The position numbers were made by a program, and so were the translations under genes. Under the pieces are notes generated by a model, which ran no database searches, was not told where the DNA came from, and saw only the letters and a program-made list of their open reading frames with translations. DNA of 64,000 nt from Hymenobacter jeollabukensis. Lineage in GTDB: Bacteria > Bacteroidota > Bacteroidia > Cytophagales > Hymenobacteraceae. The stretch lies in the NCBI RefSeq assembly GCF_005771675.1, contig NZ_VAJM01000005.1:124001-188000 (forward strand). The letters are read 5' to 3'. Shown piece after piece: positions 23,190-31,253 of the stretch. Position 1 is the stretch's first letter; each line of letters starts with the position of its first letter.

Positions 23190-23939
23190 ATGAAAACCTC
23201 TGTAAAAGCCTGCTGGGTACCCTTGCTGAGCTTCGGCCTGCTGCTGGGCGCTCAACCCGCCGTCCACGCGCAGCAATCGGTCGACCTGATTATGGACAAC
23301 TTCACCAGCAGCGTGCTGAGCCAGACCACCACCCTGCTTGCCAACAACGCCATTGAGGCGTCCGTGCGCAACGCAAACCGGAGTAAAGGCGCCAGTGGCC
23401 GCACCAGCACGGCGACGAAAGCCACCAGCACCACCTACAGCCCCAGCGCCACGGCCCGCCAGCAGGCCCTGGCCGCGCAAAACGAAGGCAAGCCGGCCGC
23501 CGCGGCCCAGCAGTTCACGGCCGCGTTCGGGCCGGGCGGCACCACCGACTACACTACTCTCTACCGCCAGCTACTGAGCGGCTCGGGCCTGCGCGAAAAC
23601 GACGTGGCCGATGCGTACGCCGCTTACCTGGTGGCTACCTACCAGGTGGCCCACGGCGCGGTGCCTGGCGAGGCGCTGCTGCCGGCCGGCAAGTCGGGGG
23701 CCGTGCGGACGCAGCTGGCCCCGGCCGTGCGCCGCTCCCTGGCCGGCAAACCCGCCACCACGGCCGCCGCCCTGGGCGAATACATGAAGCTGCAAACCGC
23801 TCTGCTCTACGTCGGCTCGCAGGGCGCCCCCAATACGCAGCCGGCTTTCCGGCGCAACGTGGCCAGCACCTTGCAGCGGCGGTTCGGACTCGATGTAAAT
23901 GCCCTCACGCTCACCAACCAAGGCTTCGCCCGGAAATAA
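23190..23939 (+). CDS. Secreted protein of unknown function
   Basis: 249-residue protein with a signal peptide (MKTSVKACWVPLLSFGLLLG, cleavage near VHAQ). The mature region starts with a Ser/Thr/Ala-rich segment (residues about 60-95) and continues as an all-alpha domain containing ENDVADAYAAYLVATYQVAHG and AALGEYMKLQTALLYVG. I do not recognise the family with confidence. An in-frame start at 23124 exists, but 23190 begins the signal peptide. It is convergent with the small secreted gene at 23953, leaving 13 nt between stops. Confidence 0.7.
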   Translation: MKTSVKACWVPLLSFGLLLGAQPAVHAQQSVDLIMDNFTSSVLSQTTTLLANNAIEASVRNANRSKGASGRTSTATKATSTTYSPSATARQQALAAQNEGKPAAAAQQFTAAFGPGGTTDYTTLYRQLLSGSGLRENDVADAYAAYLVATYQVAHGAVPGEALLPAGKSGAVRTQLAPAVRRSLAGKPATTAAALGEYMKLQTALLYVGSQGAPNTQPAFRRNVASTLQRRFGLDVNALTLTNQGFARK

Positions 23940-23952
23940 GGGGCTGATCCGG

Positions 23953-24375
23953 TCAGCGGCTTTCGGCCGGGGTCAGCTTATCCAGCCCGGCATCCACGAA
24001 ACGCTGGTAGGCCGTTTCCAGTGCCGGGTTGCGCCGGCAGCGGTCGGCGAACTTAGCGGCCTGGGGCGTTTTGAGCAGCTCGGCCAGCTCCGGGGCCCAG
24101 GTCGGGGGCGGCGCTACGGTGGCCGTGCCCGCGGCCTTGAGCTCAGCCCGCAGGCCCCGACGCCGGGCACTTAGCTCTTCGGTGGCGGTGCTCAGCAGCG
24201 CCGTGGCCCGCGGGTCGCCGGTGGCGAAGTACACTTCGCGCAGCCGGGCCAGGTAATCCTGGTAGTACTGCGTGACGCGGCCCGCCGTGGTGAGCGGCGT
24301 GGTGGGCAGCGGGGTTTTCGACTGAGCCGCCAGGGGTGTGGCGGCCAGGAGCAGCAGAGCAAGCAGGTAACGCAT
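23953..24375 (-). CDS. Small secreted protein, unknown
   Basis: 140-residue protein with a signal peptide (MRYLLALLLLAATPLAAQ). The mature part is helical and charged (YYQDYLARLREVYFATGD, TEELSARRRGLRAELKAAG) with a Pro-rich middle and a possible C-terminal helical hairpin. No family recognised. Start and length are supported by the signal peptide and by the convergent gene ending 13 nt away. Confidence 0.68.
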   Translation of the reverse strand: MRYLLALLLLAATPLAAQSKTPLPTTPLTTAGRVTQYYQDYLARLREVYFATGDPRATALLSTATEELSARRRGLRAELKAAGTATVAPPPTWAPELAELLKTPQAAKFADRCRRNPALETAYQRFVDAGLDKLTPAESR

Positions 24376-24473
24376 AAGCCAGGCGGAAGAGAAGTAGGAA
24401 AGGTACGGCCCCGGCGTGGGGCCCGGCCGCGAACGGCCGGGGAGCTTCGCCCGGCGGTTCGTAGCAAAACCCG

Positions 24474-24480
24474 TACCTTG
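24474..24480 (+). promoter_or_regulatory. Possible -7 box upstream of the desaturase gene
   Basis: TACCTTG (TACCTTGG variant of TAnnTTTG) lies 183 nt before the chosen ATG, so the leader would be long. Confidence 0.25.
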
Positions 24481-24663
24481 GGCGTAGGTTCCCCGACCTA
24501 TACCCGCCCCTCTGCACCCGGCTTTCTGGCCGGCTCCTTACGTCGCACACTCACCTGCTTACGCTTCGTCGTCCCTTTTCATTACAGGCTGCGAATCCGA
24601 TGCATTTCCCCATCAGCCCTTTCGCCACTGATGCCGGCCGCCCAGCGCGTCGGATTGCTGCCC

Positions 24664-25731
24664 ATGAAATCATTAACTGCCCTCACGGACCCGACGTATC
24701 GGGAGCCGGCCCAACGCTCTGCCACTAATCAGTGGCTGGTGAGCCTGATCAACGATAAGCGCGACCTGCCGTTCGTGTACCTCACGCTGCAGATTACGGC
24801 CACGCTGTTGCCGCTGGCGGCGCTGCTGTTCGTGCCGGGCCTGCCCGGCTGGGCGTGGTGGCCGGCGGCCGTGGCCTACCTGTTCCTGAACAACATCACC
24901 TTCAAGGGCCCGTTCGGGCTGATGCTGCACTGCACCAGCCACCGTGCCTTTTTCAAGAAGGAATACGGGTTTCTAAACCACTACCTGCCCTGGGTTATCG
25001 GCCCGTTTTTCGGGCAGACGCCGGAAACCTACTATGCCCACCACCTGGGCATGCACCACGCCGAGAACAATCTGGAAGAGGACAAAAGCTCGACCATGTA
25101 TTATCAGCGCGACTCCCTGCGGGGCTTTGCGCACTACCTGGGCACGTTTATCACGGTCGGTATTTTTCACTTGGCGCACTACTTCATCAAGAAGCGCAAG
25201 ATGAAGCTGTTGTTTCGCTCCATGCGCGGCGAGATTCTGTACGCCCTGCTGTGCGTGGGCCTGTGGCTGGTCAACTGGCAGGCGACCCTGGTAGTGTTCG
25301 TGCTGCCCTTCCTGATTTCGCGCGTCATCATGATGCTCGGCAACTGGACCCAGCACGCCTTTATCGACGGCAACGACCCCGGCAACGACTACACCAACAG
25401 CATCACCTGCATCAACACCAAGTACAACCACAAGTGCTGGAACGACGGCTACCACGCCAGCCACCACATCCGGCCGGCCCGCCACTGGACCGAGCACCCG
25501 GCGGCCTTCCAGAAAGATCTGCCTAAGTACATCCAGAACGACGCCATTGTCTTCGACGGCATCCACTTCCTGCACGTGTTTGCCTGGCTGATGCTGAAGC
25601 GCTACGATTTGATGGCCAAGCACTTCGTGAACCTGGGCGAGCGGTACCAGTCGGAGACCGAGGTCATTGAGTTGCTCAAGAGCCGCACCCGCCGCATCGA
25701 GAAACGACAGCCGGAGCTGGTGGCCGCCTAG
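24664..25731 (+). CDS. Membrane fatty acid desaturase
   Basis: 355-residue integral membrane di-iron enzyme. The three histidine boxes of the acyl desaturase superfamily are present: H89-CTS-H93 (HCTSH), H126H127LGMH131H132 (HHLGMHH) and HASHHIRP near residue 270. Hydrophobic helices flank them (LTLQITATLLPLAALLFVPG, ILYALLCVGLWLVNW). It should introduce a double bond into membrane acyl chains using O2 and reduced carrier; position is unknown. MKSLTALTDP at 24664 is chosen as start. In-frame ATGs at 24631 and 24478 add sequence without family character. Confidence 0.9.
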   Translation: MKSLTALTDPTYREPAQRSATNQWLVSLINDKRDLPFVYLTLQITATLLPLAALLFVPGLPGWAWWPAAVAYLFLNNITFKGPFGLMLHCTSHRAFFKKEYGFLNHYLPWVIGPFFGQTPETYYAHHLGMHHAENNLEEDKSSTMYYQRDSLRGFAHYLGTFITVGIFHLAHYFIKKRKMKLLFRSMRGEILYALLCVGLWLVNWQATLVVFVLPFLISRVIMMLGNWTQHAFIDGNDPGNDYTNSITCINTKYNHKCWNDGYHASHHIRPARHWTEHPAAFQKDLPKYIQNDAIVFDGIHFLHVFAWLMLKRYDLMAKHFVNLGERYQSETEVIELLKSRTRRIEKRQPELVAA

Positions 25732-25773
25732 GCGTAAAGTCCTGTTGCGCCTGGTCAGGCCACGGCGAAGAAT

Positions 25774-25805
25774 AAAAAAGGCAGCCCCAGCGGGCTGCCT
25801 TTTTT
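25774..25805. terminator. Bidirectional terminator
   Basis: Perfect stem AAAAAAGGCAGCCC/GGGCTGCCTTTTTT (25774-25787 with 25792-25805), 4-nt loop, between convergent genes. Confidence 0.92.
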
Positions 25806-25814
25806 GTGTTGGCT

Positions 25815-27032
25815 TCAACCGCCCACCCGGTCGAAGCCGAAGGTGTCGTGGTAACGGTGGCGGCCGCCGGTGAGGGCGTCGCGGATGATTTCGGCGGCCA
25901 GCAGGCTATAGGTGGTGCCGTTGCCGCCGTAGCCGAGGGCGAAGTAGGTGCGCGGGAAGTCCTTGTGCGGGCCAATGTAGGGCAGCCCGTCGTCGGTTTC
26001 GCCGTAGACGCCGGCCCACACGAAGTCGCGGGTGAAGGTCGGGGGCTCATCGAAGAGGCCCTGGAATTGCTTTTCGAGCTTGTCCACCTTGTGCTCCAGC
26101 ACTGTATTCTGGAAGGTGGCATTTTTCACCACTTCGTCGCGCCCACCCACCATAATGCGGCCGTCGGCGGTGGTGCGGGTGTAGAGGTAGGGGCGGGCCG
26201 TTTCCCAGATCTGAGCGTTGCCGGTGGGCAGCGCGGCCATTTCGCCGGGCTGGCTGATGACCACGTAGGTGGAGTGCAGGTTCACCAAATCCCGCGGCAC
26301 CAGGTTTTCGGCCTCGTAGCCGGTACAGACCACCACGTGCCGGGCCCGCACGCGCCGCTCCCCGGCGTGCACGGTCACCGACTGCCCGTCGGTTTCGGTG
26401 GCGCAGTGCTGCACCGGGGTGCGCTCAAATACCTGCAGACCCTGCTTCATGGCCGCCGCCAGCAGCGTATGGGTCAGGCGGTACGGGTCGACCTGGGCCG
26501 TGTCGCCGGAGAGCAGGGCGGCGGGGGCCTGCAGGTGGTAGCGGCGCAGCAGCTCGTCCTGCGGCAAAAATTCCACGTCGATGCCGATACCGCGGCGGGC
26601 TTCGCCTTCGTCGGCCAAATGAGACACGTCCCGCTCGCGGCTGGCCAGGTAGAAGCTGCGGCAGTCCTCAAAGCGGCAGCTGTCGGGCAGCTCCTCGCGG
26701 CAGAGGCGGCCCAGCTCGTGCACGGCGTACACGTTAGCCAGGTAGGCGTCGTTGGCGCGCTGCGTACCGAGCTTGTCGCGCAGGTCGATTAGGTCTTCGT
26801 CCAGCTCGTACTGGCACATGGCGGTGCTGGCCGAGGTGCTGCCGCCGCCCACGTAGCGGCCTTCGAGCACCACGGCGCGCAGCCCGGCGCGGGTGAGGTA
26901 GTACCCCAGAAATGCCCCGGTGATGCCGCCGCCGATAATGGCCACGTCGCAGCTCAGGTCATCAGCCAGGGTGGGGTAACGGACAAGGCCTTGCTCGGTA
27001 AGCCAGAACGGCTGGCCGGTAGTCAGAATCAT
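25815..27032 (-). CDS. FAD-dependent oxidoreductase (DAO family)
   Basis: 405-residue flavoprotein. The Rossmann dinucleotide motif is VAIIGGGITGAFLGYYL (about residues 30-46), followed by VLEGRYVGGGSTSASTAM typical of D-amino-acid oxidase-type (DAO) enzymes. ARHVVVCTGYEAENLV is the second FAD contact, and the C-terminal GLPYIGPHKDFPRTYFALGYGGNG closes the FAD site. No Rieske domain is present. It likely oxidises an amino-acid or sarcosine-like substrate; the substrate is not deducible. The terminator of the LysM gene separates it from that gene, so it probably has its own promoter. Confidence 0.88.
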   Translation of the reverse strand: MILTTGQPFWLTEQGLVRYPTLADDLSCDVAIIGGGITGAFLGYYLTRAGLRAVVLEGRYVGGGSTSASTAMCQYELDEDLIDLRDKLGTQRANDAYLANVYAVHELGRLCREELPDSCRFEDCRSFYLASRERDVSHLADEGEARRGIGIDVEFLPQDELLRRYHLQAPAALLSGDTAQVDPYRLTHTLLAAAMKQGLQVFERTPVQHCATETDGQSVTVHAGERRVRARHVVVCTGYEAENLVPRDLVNLHSTYVVISQPGEMAALPTGNAQIWETARPYLYTRTTADGRIMVGGRDEVVKNATFQNTVLEHKVDKLEKQFQGLFDEPPTFTRDFVWAGVYGETDDGLPYIGPHKDFPRTYFALGYGGNGTTYSLLAAEIIRDALTGGRHRYHDTFGFDRVGG

Positions 27033-27130
27033 GCGGATGGATGAGTAAAGGGCAGTTTTGGCACCGCCGCTCGGCTTTTCCTACGGCGAAGCCGGCCCCG
27101 CCGTTGACTAGCACTCCAGCGGACCCAAAC

Positions 27131-27159
27131 AAAAAAGGCCACCCCGGAGGGTGGCCTTT
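27131..27159 (-). terminator. Terminator of the LysM lytic transglycosylase gene
   Basis: An 11-bp stem (27034-type shadow excluded; arms 27134-27144 and 27149-27159) with loop CGGA. On the minus strand it ends in a six-T run, 20 nt after the stop at 27178. Confidence 0.85.
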
Positions 27160-27177
27160 GGCATCGGAAGCAAGGAA

Positions 27178-29553
27178 TTACTTAGCCGCCGGCTGCACGG
27201 TCAGGACCTCGCCCAGGCGCACGGCCGGAGCGGTTTTACCGTTCCACTGCATGATCTGCTCGGGCTTCACGTTGTACTTGCGCGAGATGCTGTACATCGT
27301 TTCGCCCGCCACCACGGTGTGCTTGACGGTGCCCGCTACCGGAGCAGCCGGTTTCGCAGCGGCGGTAGCTGGCTTGGCCGCGGGTACAGCGGGTTTGGCG
27401 GTGGACGTTGCTGGTTTGGCGGCCGTAGCCGCGGCTGCGCCGGCCGGGGGTGTCAGGCGCAGCACTTGGCCCAGCTGCAGCGCGGGGTTGGGCGGCAGCG
27501 CGTTCCACTGAATCAGGTCGGCCGGGCGCAGGTTGTAGCGGCGGGCCACGGCGTAGAGCGTTTCCTTGGGCTGCACCGTGTGCAGGCCGTCGGCCGGCAC
27601 GGGCCAGCCGGTGCCGGGCGTCATCGTCGGTTCGGCAGAAGTCGGGCGCGGAGCCGCCGGTTTCGGAGCGGGAACCGGTGCTGGCGTGGTGGCGGCGGGT
27701 TTGGCTGCTGCGGGCGTTGCTGCAGGTGCCGGAGCTGCGGCTACCGGCTGTGGCGCGGGCTTGACCGGAGCTTTAACGGCCGGCTTGGGCGCGACCGGAA
27801 CAGGTTCCTCATCGGAAGCAGTGCCGGCGGGCTCGTCGGCCAGCGGGGCGGAGGTCGGCAGCTTGGTTTGCGCATCGGCCGCGCCGCCGTACAGGGTGCG
27901 GCTGGGTTTGGCCGGCGGAGCAGGCACCGCCGCGGGAGCGGCTTCGGGGGTGGCCGCGGCTACTTCGTTAATGGTTTCCACGGCCGCGTCGGCGGTGGTG
28001 TCGGTGGGCTCGTCGGCCACGGCGTCGGAGCGGCGCTTCAGCTTGCCGAGCAGGCCGCCCACCCGCGAGCTGTCCTGGCCGGCTTCCGGGGCGTCGTCGA
28101 TGACGCGCTGGGCGGCGGCGGTGCGGCCGGTGTAGACTTCCGCGTCGGCGGGCTTACGCTTGGCGGCCGGCGCGGGGGCCGGAGTCGGGGCGGGGGCGGG
28201 CGTGCCGGTGGGGCGCTCCATGGCGGCGGCCACGGCGCCGGTTTTATCCTGCACGTACTCCACGGCCACGGCGCGCGGGCGGGTGTGCTGCAGCCAGAGC
28301 ACGCGGCCGGGCTGCAGGGGCTCGTTGCCGGCCATGCGGTTTTTGCTCCGGATGGCTTTGGCGCGCAGCCCGTACTTCTGCGACACCGTCACCACCGATT
28401 CGCCGGGCTGGGTCACGTGGTACTCCACGTCGGCCTTGTCGCGCTTCTTCTGGGTGAAGTAGGGCTGCCCGGCCACCACGTTGTCGAACGGCATCAGGTC
28501 GTTGAACTGCATGAACTTGCGCAGCTTCACCCCGGCGCGGCGGGCCAGGTCTTCCTTGGTTTCGCCGGGCAGGGCCACCACGGCGCGCAGCCCGTTCACC
28601 GTCACGTAGGCGGCGTTGCGGGCGTCGGTCTGGGGCGCGGTGACGAGCTTGGTGGCCACCTGCCGCTGCTGCACCGACATGGCCAGCAGCTGCAAGGAGT
28701 CCGTCACCGGGACCAGCGCGGTGTAGGTTTTACCGGTGGCGGGCACGGCCGCGCCCAGCAGCCAGCGGTTGTACTTGGCCAGCTCAGCGGGCGAGGTCTG
28801 AATGGCCTGGGCTAGCACCGCCAAGGGCTGCCCGGTAATGGCCGGGTACTCGCGCAGCCGCATGGCCGGGCGTGGGTTCGTGCCGATGGCCGGCTCGTAG
28901 GCCAGCTTGTGGGCCAGGAAGGTCAGCACGTAGGGGTGCGTCTGCTCCGTAATCTGCATTTCCGTCGCGTTGGCGTCGGTGGGCAGGGTGTAGGGCTTCA
29001 CGCCGGTTAGGCCCAGGTTGTAGCTCAGCAGCGTGTGCAGCCAGTTCTGGTACATGCGCTGGCTGCGCAGCAGGTATTTGGCCGCGCCGTGGGTAGCGGC
29101 CACCAGGTGCTTCCGCTCGTCCACGTCGTCGCTGACTTCCAGGCCGAAGTCGGTGGCGGCTTCGCGCTTGAACTGCCAGTAGCCGATGGCGTCGTGGATG
29201 CTCTGCGCGTCGCCCTGCAGGCCGCTTTCCTGGATGCAGAGGAAGCGGAAATCCAGCGGCACGCCTTCTTCCTGAAACACGCGCTCGATGATGGGGAAGG
29301 CCGCGTCGGCGGCAGCCACACGCTGCTGGTAGGAGCCGGGGTGGCGGCGCAGCGCGTCGACTTTCTGCTGCACGGCGGCGCGGCCCCCGTCGGAGAGGCG
29401 CAGGCGCAGGCCGGCAAACTGAACTTCGGCGGGAACGGGCAGGGCCGGCAGCGTGGCCGGGGCGGCGGCGGCAACGGGCTTCGTGGCGGGCTGGCGCTGG
29501 GCGGGAGCCACGAGCGGCAAAGCCACGAGCAAAACGGGCAGCAGTCGTTTCAT
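27178..29553 (-). CDS. Membrane-bound lytic murein transglycosylase D-like protein with LysM repeats
   Basis: 791-residue periplasmic cell-wall enzyme. A signal peptide (MKRLLPVLLVALPLVA) precedes the SLT catalytic domain, with the catalytic glutamate E109 in CIQESGLQ and the downstream AIGYWQFKREAATDFGL and LLSYNLGL motifs. A weak LysM-like segment lies around KLRKFMQFNDLMP, and there are three clear LysM modules (YHVTQPGESVVTVSQKYGL, HTVQPKETLYAVARRYNL, HTVVAGETMYSISRKYNV). A 180-residue Pro/Ala-rich linker sits between the first and second. It cleaves glycan strands to anhydro-muropeptides; LysM modules bind peptidoglycan. Longer than E. coli MltD because of the linker. Confidence 0.93.
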   Translation of the reverse strand: MKRLLPVLLVALPLVAPAQRQPATKPVAAAAPATLPALPVPAEVQFAGLRLRLSDGGRAAVQQKVDALRRHPGSYQQRVAAADAAFPIIERVFQEEGVPLDFRFLCIQESGLQGDAQSIHDAIGYWQFKREAATDFGLEVSDDVDERKHLVAATHGAAKYLLRSQRMYQNWLHTLLSYNLGLTGVKPYTLPTDANATEMQITEQTHPYVLTFLAHKLAYEPAIGTNPRPAMRLREYPAITGQPLAVLAQAIQTSPAELAKYNRWLLGAAVPATGKTYTALVPVTDSLQLLAMSVQQRQVATKLVTAPQTDARNAAYVTVNGLRAVVALPGETKEDLARRAGVKLRKFMQFNDLMPFDNVVAGQPYFTQKKRDKADVEYHVTQPGESVVTVSQKYGLRAKAIRSKNRMAGNEPLQPGRVLWLQHTRPRAVAVEYVQDKTGAVAAAMERPTGTPAPAPTPAPAPAAKRKPADAEVYTGRTAAAQRVIDDAPEAGQDSSRVGGLLGKLKRRSDAVADEPTDTTADAAVETINEVAAATPEAAPAAVPAPPAKPSRTLYGGAADAQTKLPTSAPLADEPAGTASDEEPVPVAPKPAVKAPVKPAPQPVAAAPAPAATPAAAKPAATTPAPVPAPKPAAPRPTSAEPTMTPGTGWPVPADGLHTVQPKETLYAVARRYNLRPADLIQWNALPPNPALQLGQVLRLTPPAGAAAATAAKPATSTAKPAVPAAKPATAAAKPAAPVAGTVKHTVVAGETMYSISRKYNVKPEQIMQWNGKTAPAVRLGEVLTVQPAAK

Positions 29554-29873
29554 AAGCAGTCGAAAACGGGCGGGACCAGCCCGGCACTGCGCCGCCGCCG
29601 ACCCCTCAGCTTACAAAGTAGGCGAAAAATTCGCGCCGCCGGGCCCTGATTCGGCTGAAAGTCAAGCCAGCGGCCCGGAAAAGGGTGAATCGGCGAAACA
29701 GGGGGCCATCGGCTGGAACGCCGGATGTATCTTGGTGCCCTGACCGCCGCGGCGCCCCGCCAGCTGCCATTTTTTGCCCGCCGCGGCAAAGTATTTCGCC
29801 CCCGGCCGCGTCAGCAACCCTACCGCCCTGCGCCCGTGGCCCGCTCCGGCCCGGCTGCCCCAACCCGAGCTAT

Positions 29874-31159
29874 ATGGAAGAAACCACGTCCGCTGCCCCC
29901 GGCTTCAGCGGCTACCAGAAATTTCTGGTGGCCATCCTGGCCCTGCTCCAGTTCACCATCATCCTGGATTTCATGGTCCTCTCGCCGCTCGGCGACGCGC
30001 TGATGAAAGCCCTGACCATCCGGCCCTCGCAGTTCAGCTTCGTCGTGTCGGCCTACGCGTTCAGCGCCGGCGCCTCCGGGCTGCTCACCGCCGGCTTTGC
30101 CGACCGGTTCGACCGCAAAAAGCTGCTGCTGTTCTTCTACGCCGGCTTCATCTTGGGCACCCTGGGCTGCGGCCTGGCTACCACTTACCCGCTGCTGCTG
30201 GCCGCGCGGGTGGTGGCAGGGTTGTTCGGCGGCGTCATCGGCTCGATTTCGCTGGCCATCATTGCCGACGAGTTTGCCCTGCACCAGCGCGGCCGGGTGA
30301 TGGGCGTGGTGCAGATGGCCTTTGCCGGCAGCCAGGTGCTGGGCATTCCGCTGGCGCTGTACCTGGCCAACCACTGGGACTGGCACGCGCCCTTCCTGCT
30401 CATCGTGGGGCTGGCCCTGCTCATCGGGGCGGCGGTGTGGCTGCGCATGCGCCCGGTGGATGCCCACCTGCGCCTGCAAACCGGTCGGCCCGACGCCTTC
30501 GGCCACCTGTGGCGCACCGTCAGCAACCCTACCTACCAGACGGGCTTCGCGGCCACGGCGTTTCTGGCCATCGGCGGCTTCATGCTCATGCCCTTCGGCA
30601 GCGCTTTTCTCATCAACAACGTGGGCATCAGCCCCGCGCAGCTGCCCCTGCTCTACCTGCTCACTGGCTGCTCCTCGCTGGTGGTGATGCCGCTGGTGGG
30701 CCGCCTCAGCGACCGGGTGAGCAAGTTCTGGCTGTTTGCGGGCGGCTCGGGGCTGGCCATGGTGGTTATCTTGATTTACACCAGCCTCGGGCCCGCGCCG
30801 TTCTGGGAAGTGGTGCTGCTGAACGTGGTCATGTTCATGGGCATCACCAGCCGCATGGTGCCGGCCACGGCCCTCAACACCAGCATCCCCGAGCTGAAAG
30901 ACCGCGGCGCCTACATGAGCATCACGGCCTCCCTGCAGCAGGTGGCGGACTGGCGGCCGTGGCGGCGGGCTTCATCGTGCAGCAGCCCGACAAAACCAGC
31001 CCGCTGCAGCACTACGACGTGCTGGGCTACGTGGTGGCCGGGGTGATACTGGTGTGCGTGATCTTGATTTACCGCGTGAGCTTGGTGGTGACGCGGAAGC
31101 TAGCCTTGGCGGCGCCTACTTCGGTTCCGCAGCCGGTGCCCGTCACGGAGCTGGAGTAA
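29874..31159 (+). pseudogene. MFS transporter, frameshifted near its C-terminus
   Basis: A 12-TM-type major facilitator of the drug/sugar efflux (AraJ-like) kind. The first frame starts at 29874 (MEETTSAAPGFSGYQKF) and runs through FADRFDRKKLLLFFYAGFIL, the loop 2-3 motif, to SITASLQQVA at about 30945. Continuing in that frame gives a non-membrane tail ending at 31046. The frame that begins GLAAVAAGFIVQQPDKTS gives the expected last helix (VVAGVILVCVILIYRVSLVV) and ends at 31157-31159. Loss of 1 or 4 bases in the GGCGG stretch near 30948 explains this. It is either a sequencing error or a recent inactivation. A truncated transporter would lack the last one or two helices. Confidence 0.82.
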
Positions 31160-31209
31160 CCCTCGATTCACCAATTACCCGCTGAGTAAGGCACTACCGC
31201 ACCAGCTAT

Positions 31210-31247
31210 AAAAAACCGGCCCGGCTGAGTAGCCGGGCCGGTTTTTT
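31210..31247. terminator. Bidirectional terminator
   Basis: Perfect 17-bp stem (31210-31226 with 31231-31247), A-run and T-run included, between the convergent MFS and barrel genes. Confidence 0.93.
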
Positions 31248-31253
31248 ATGATG

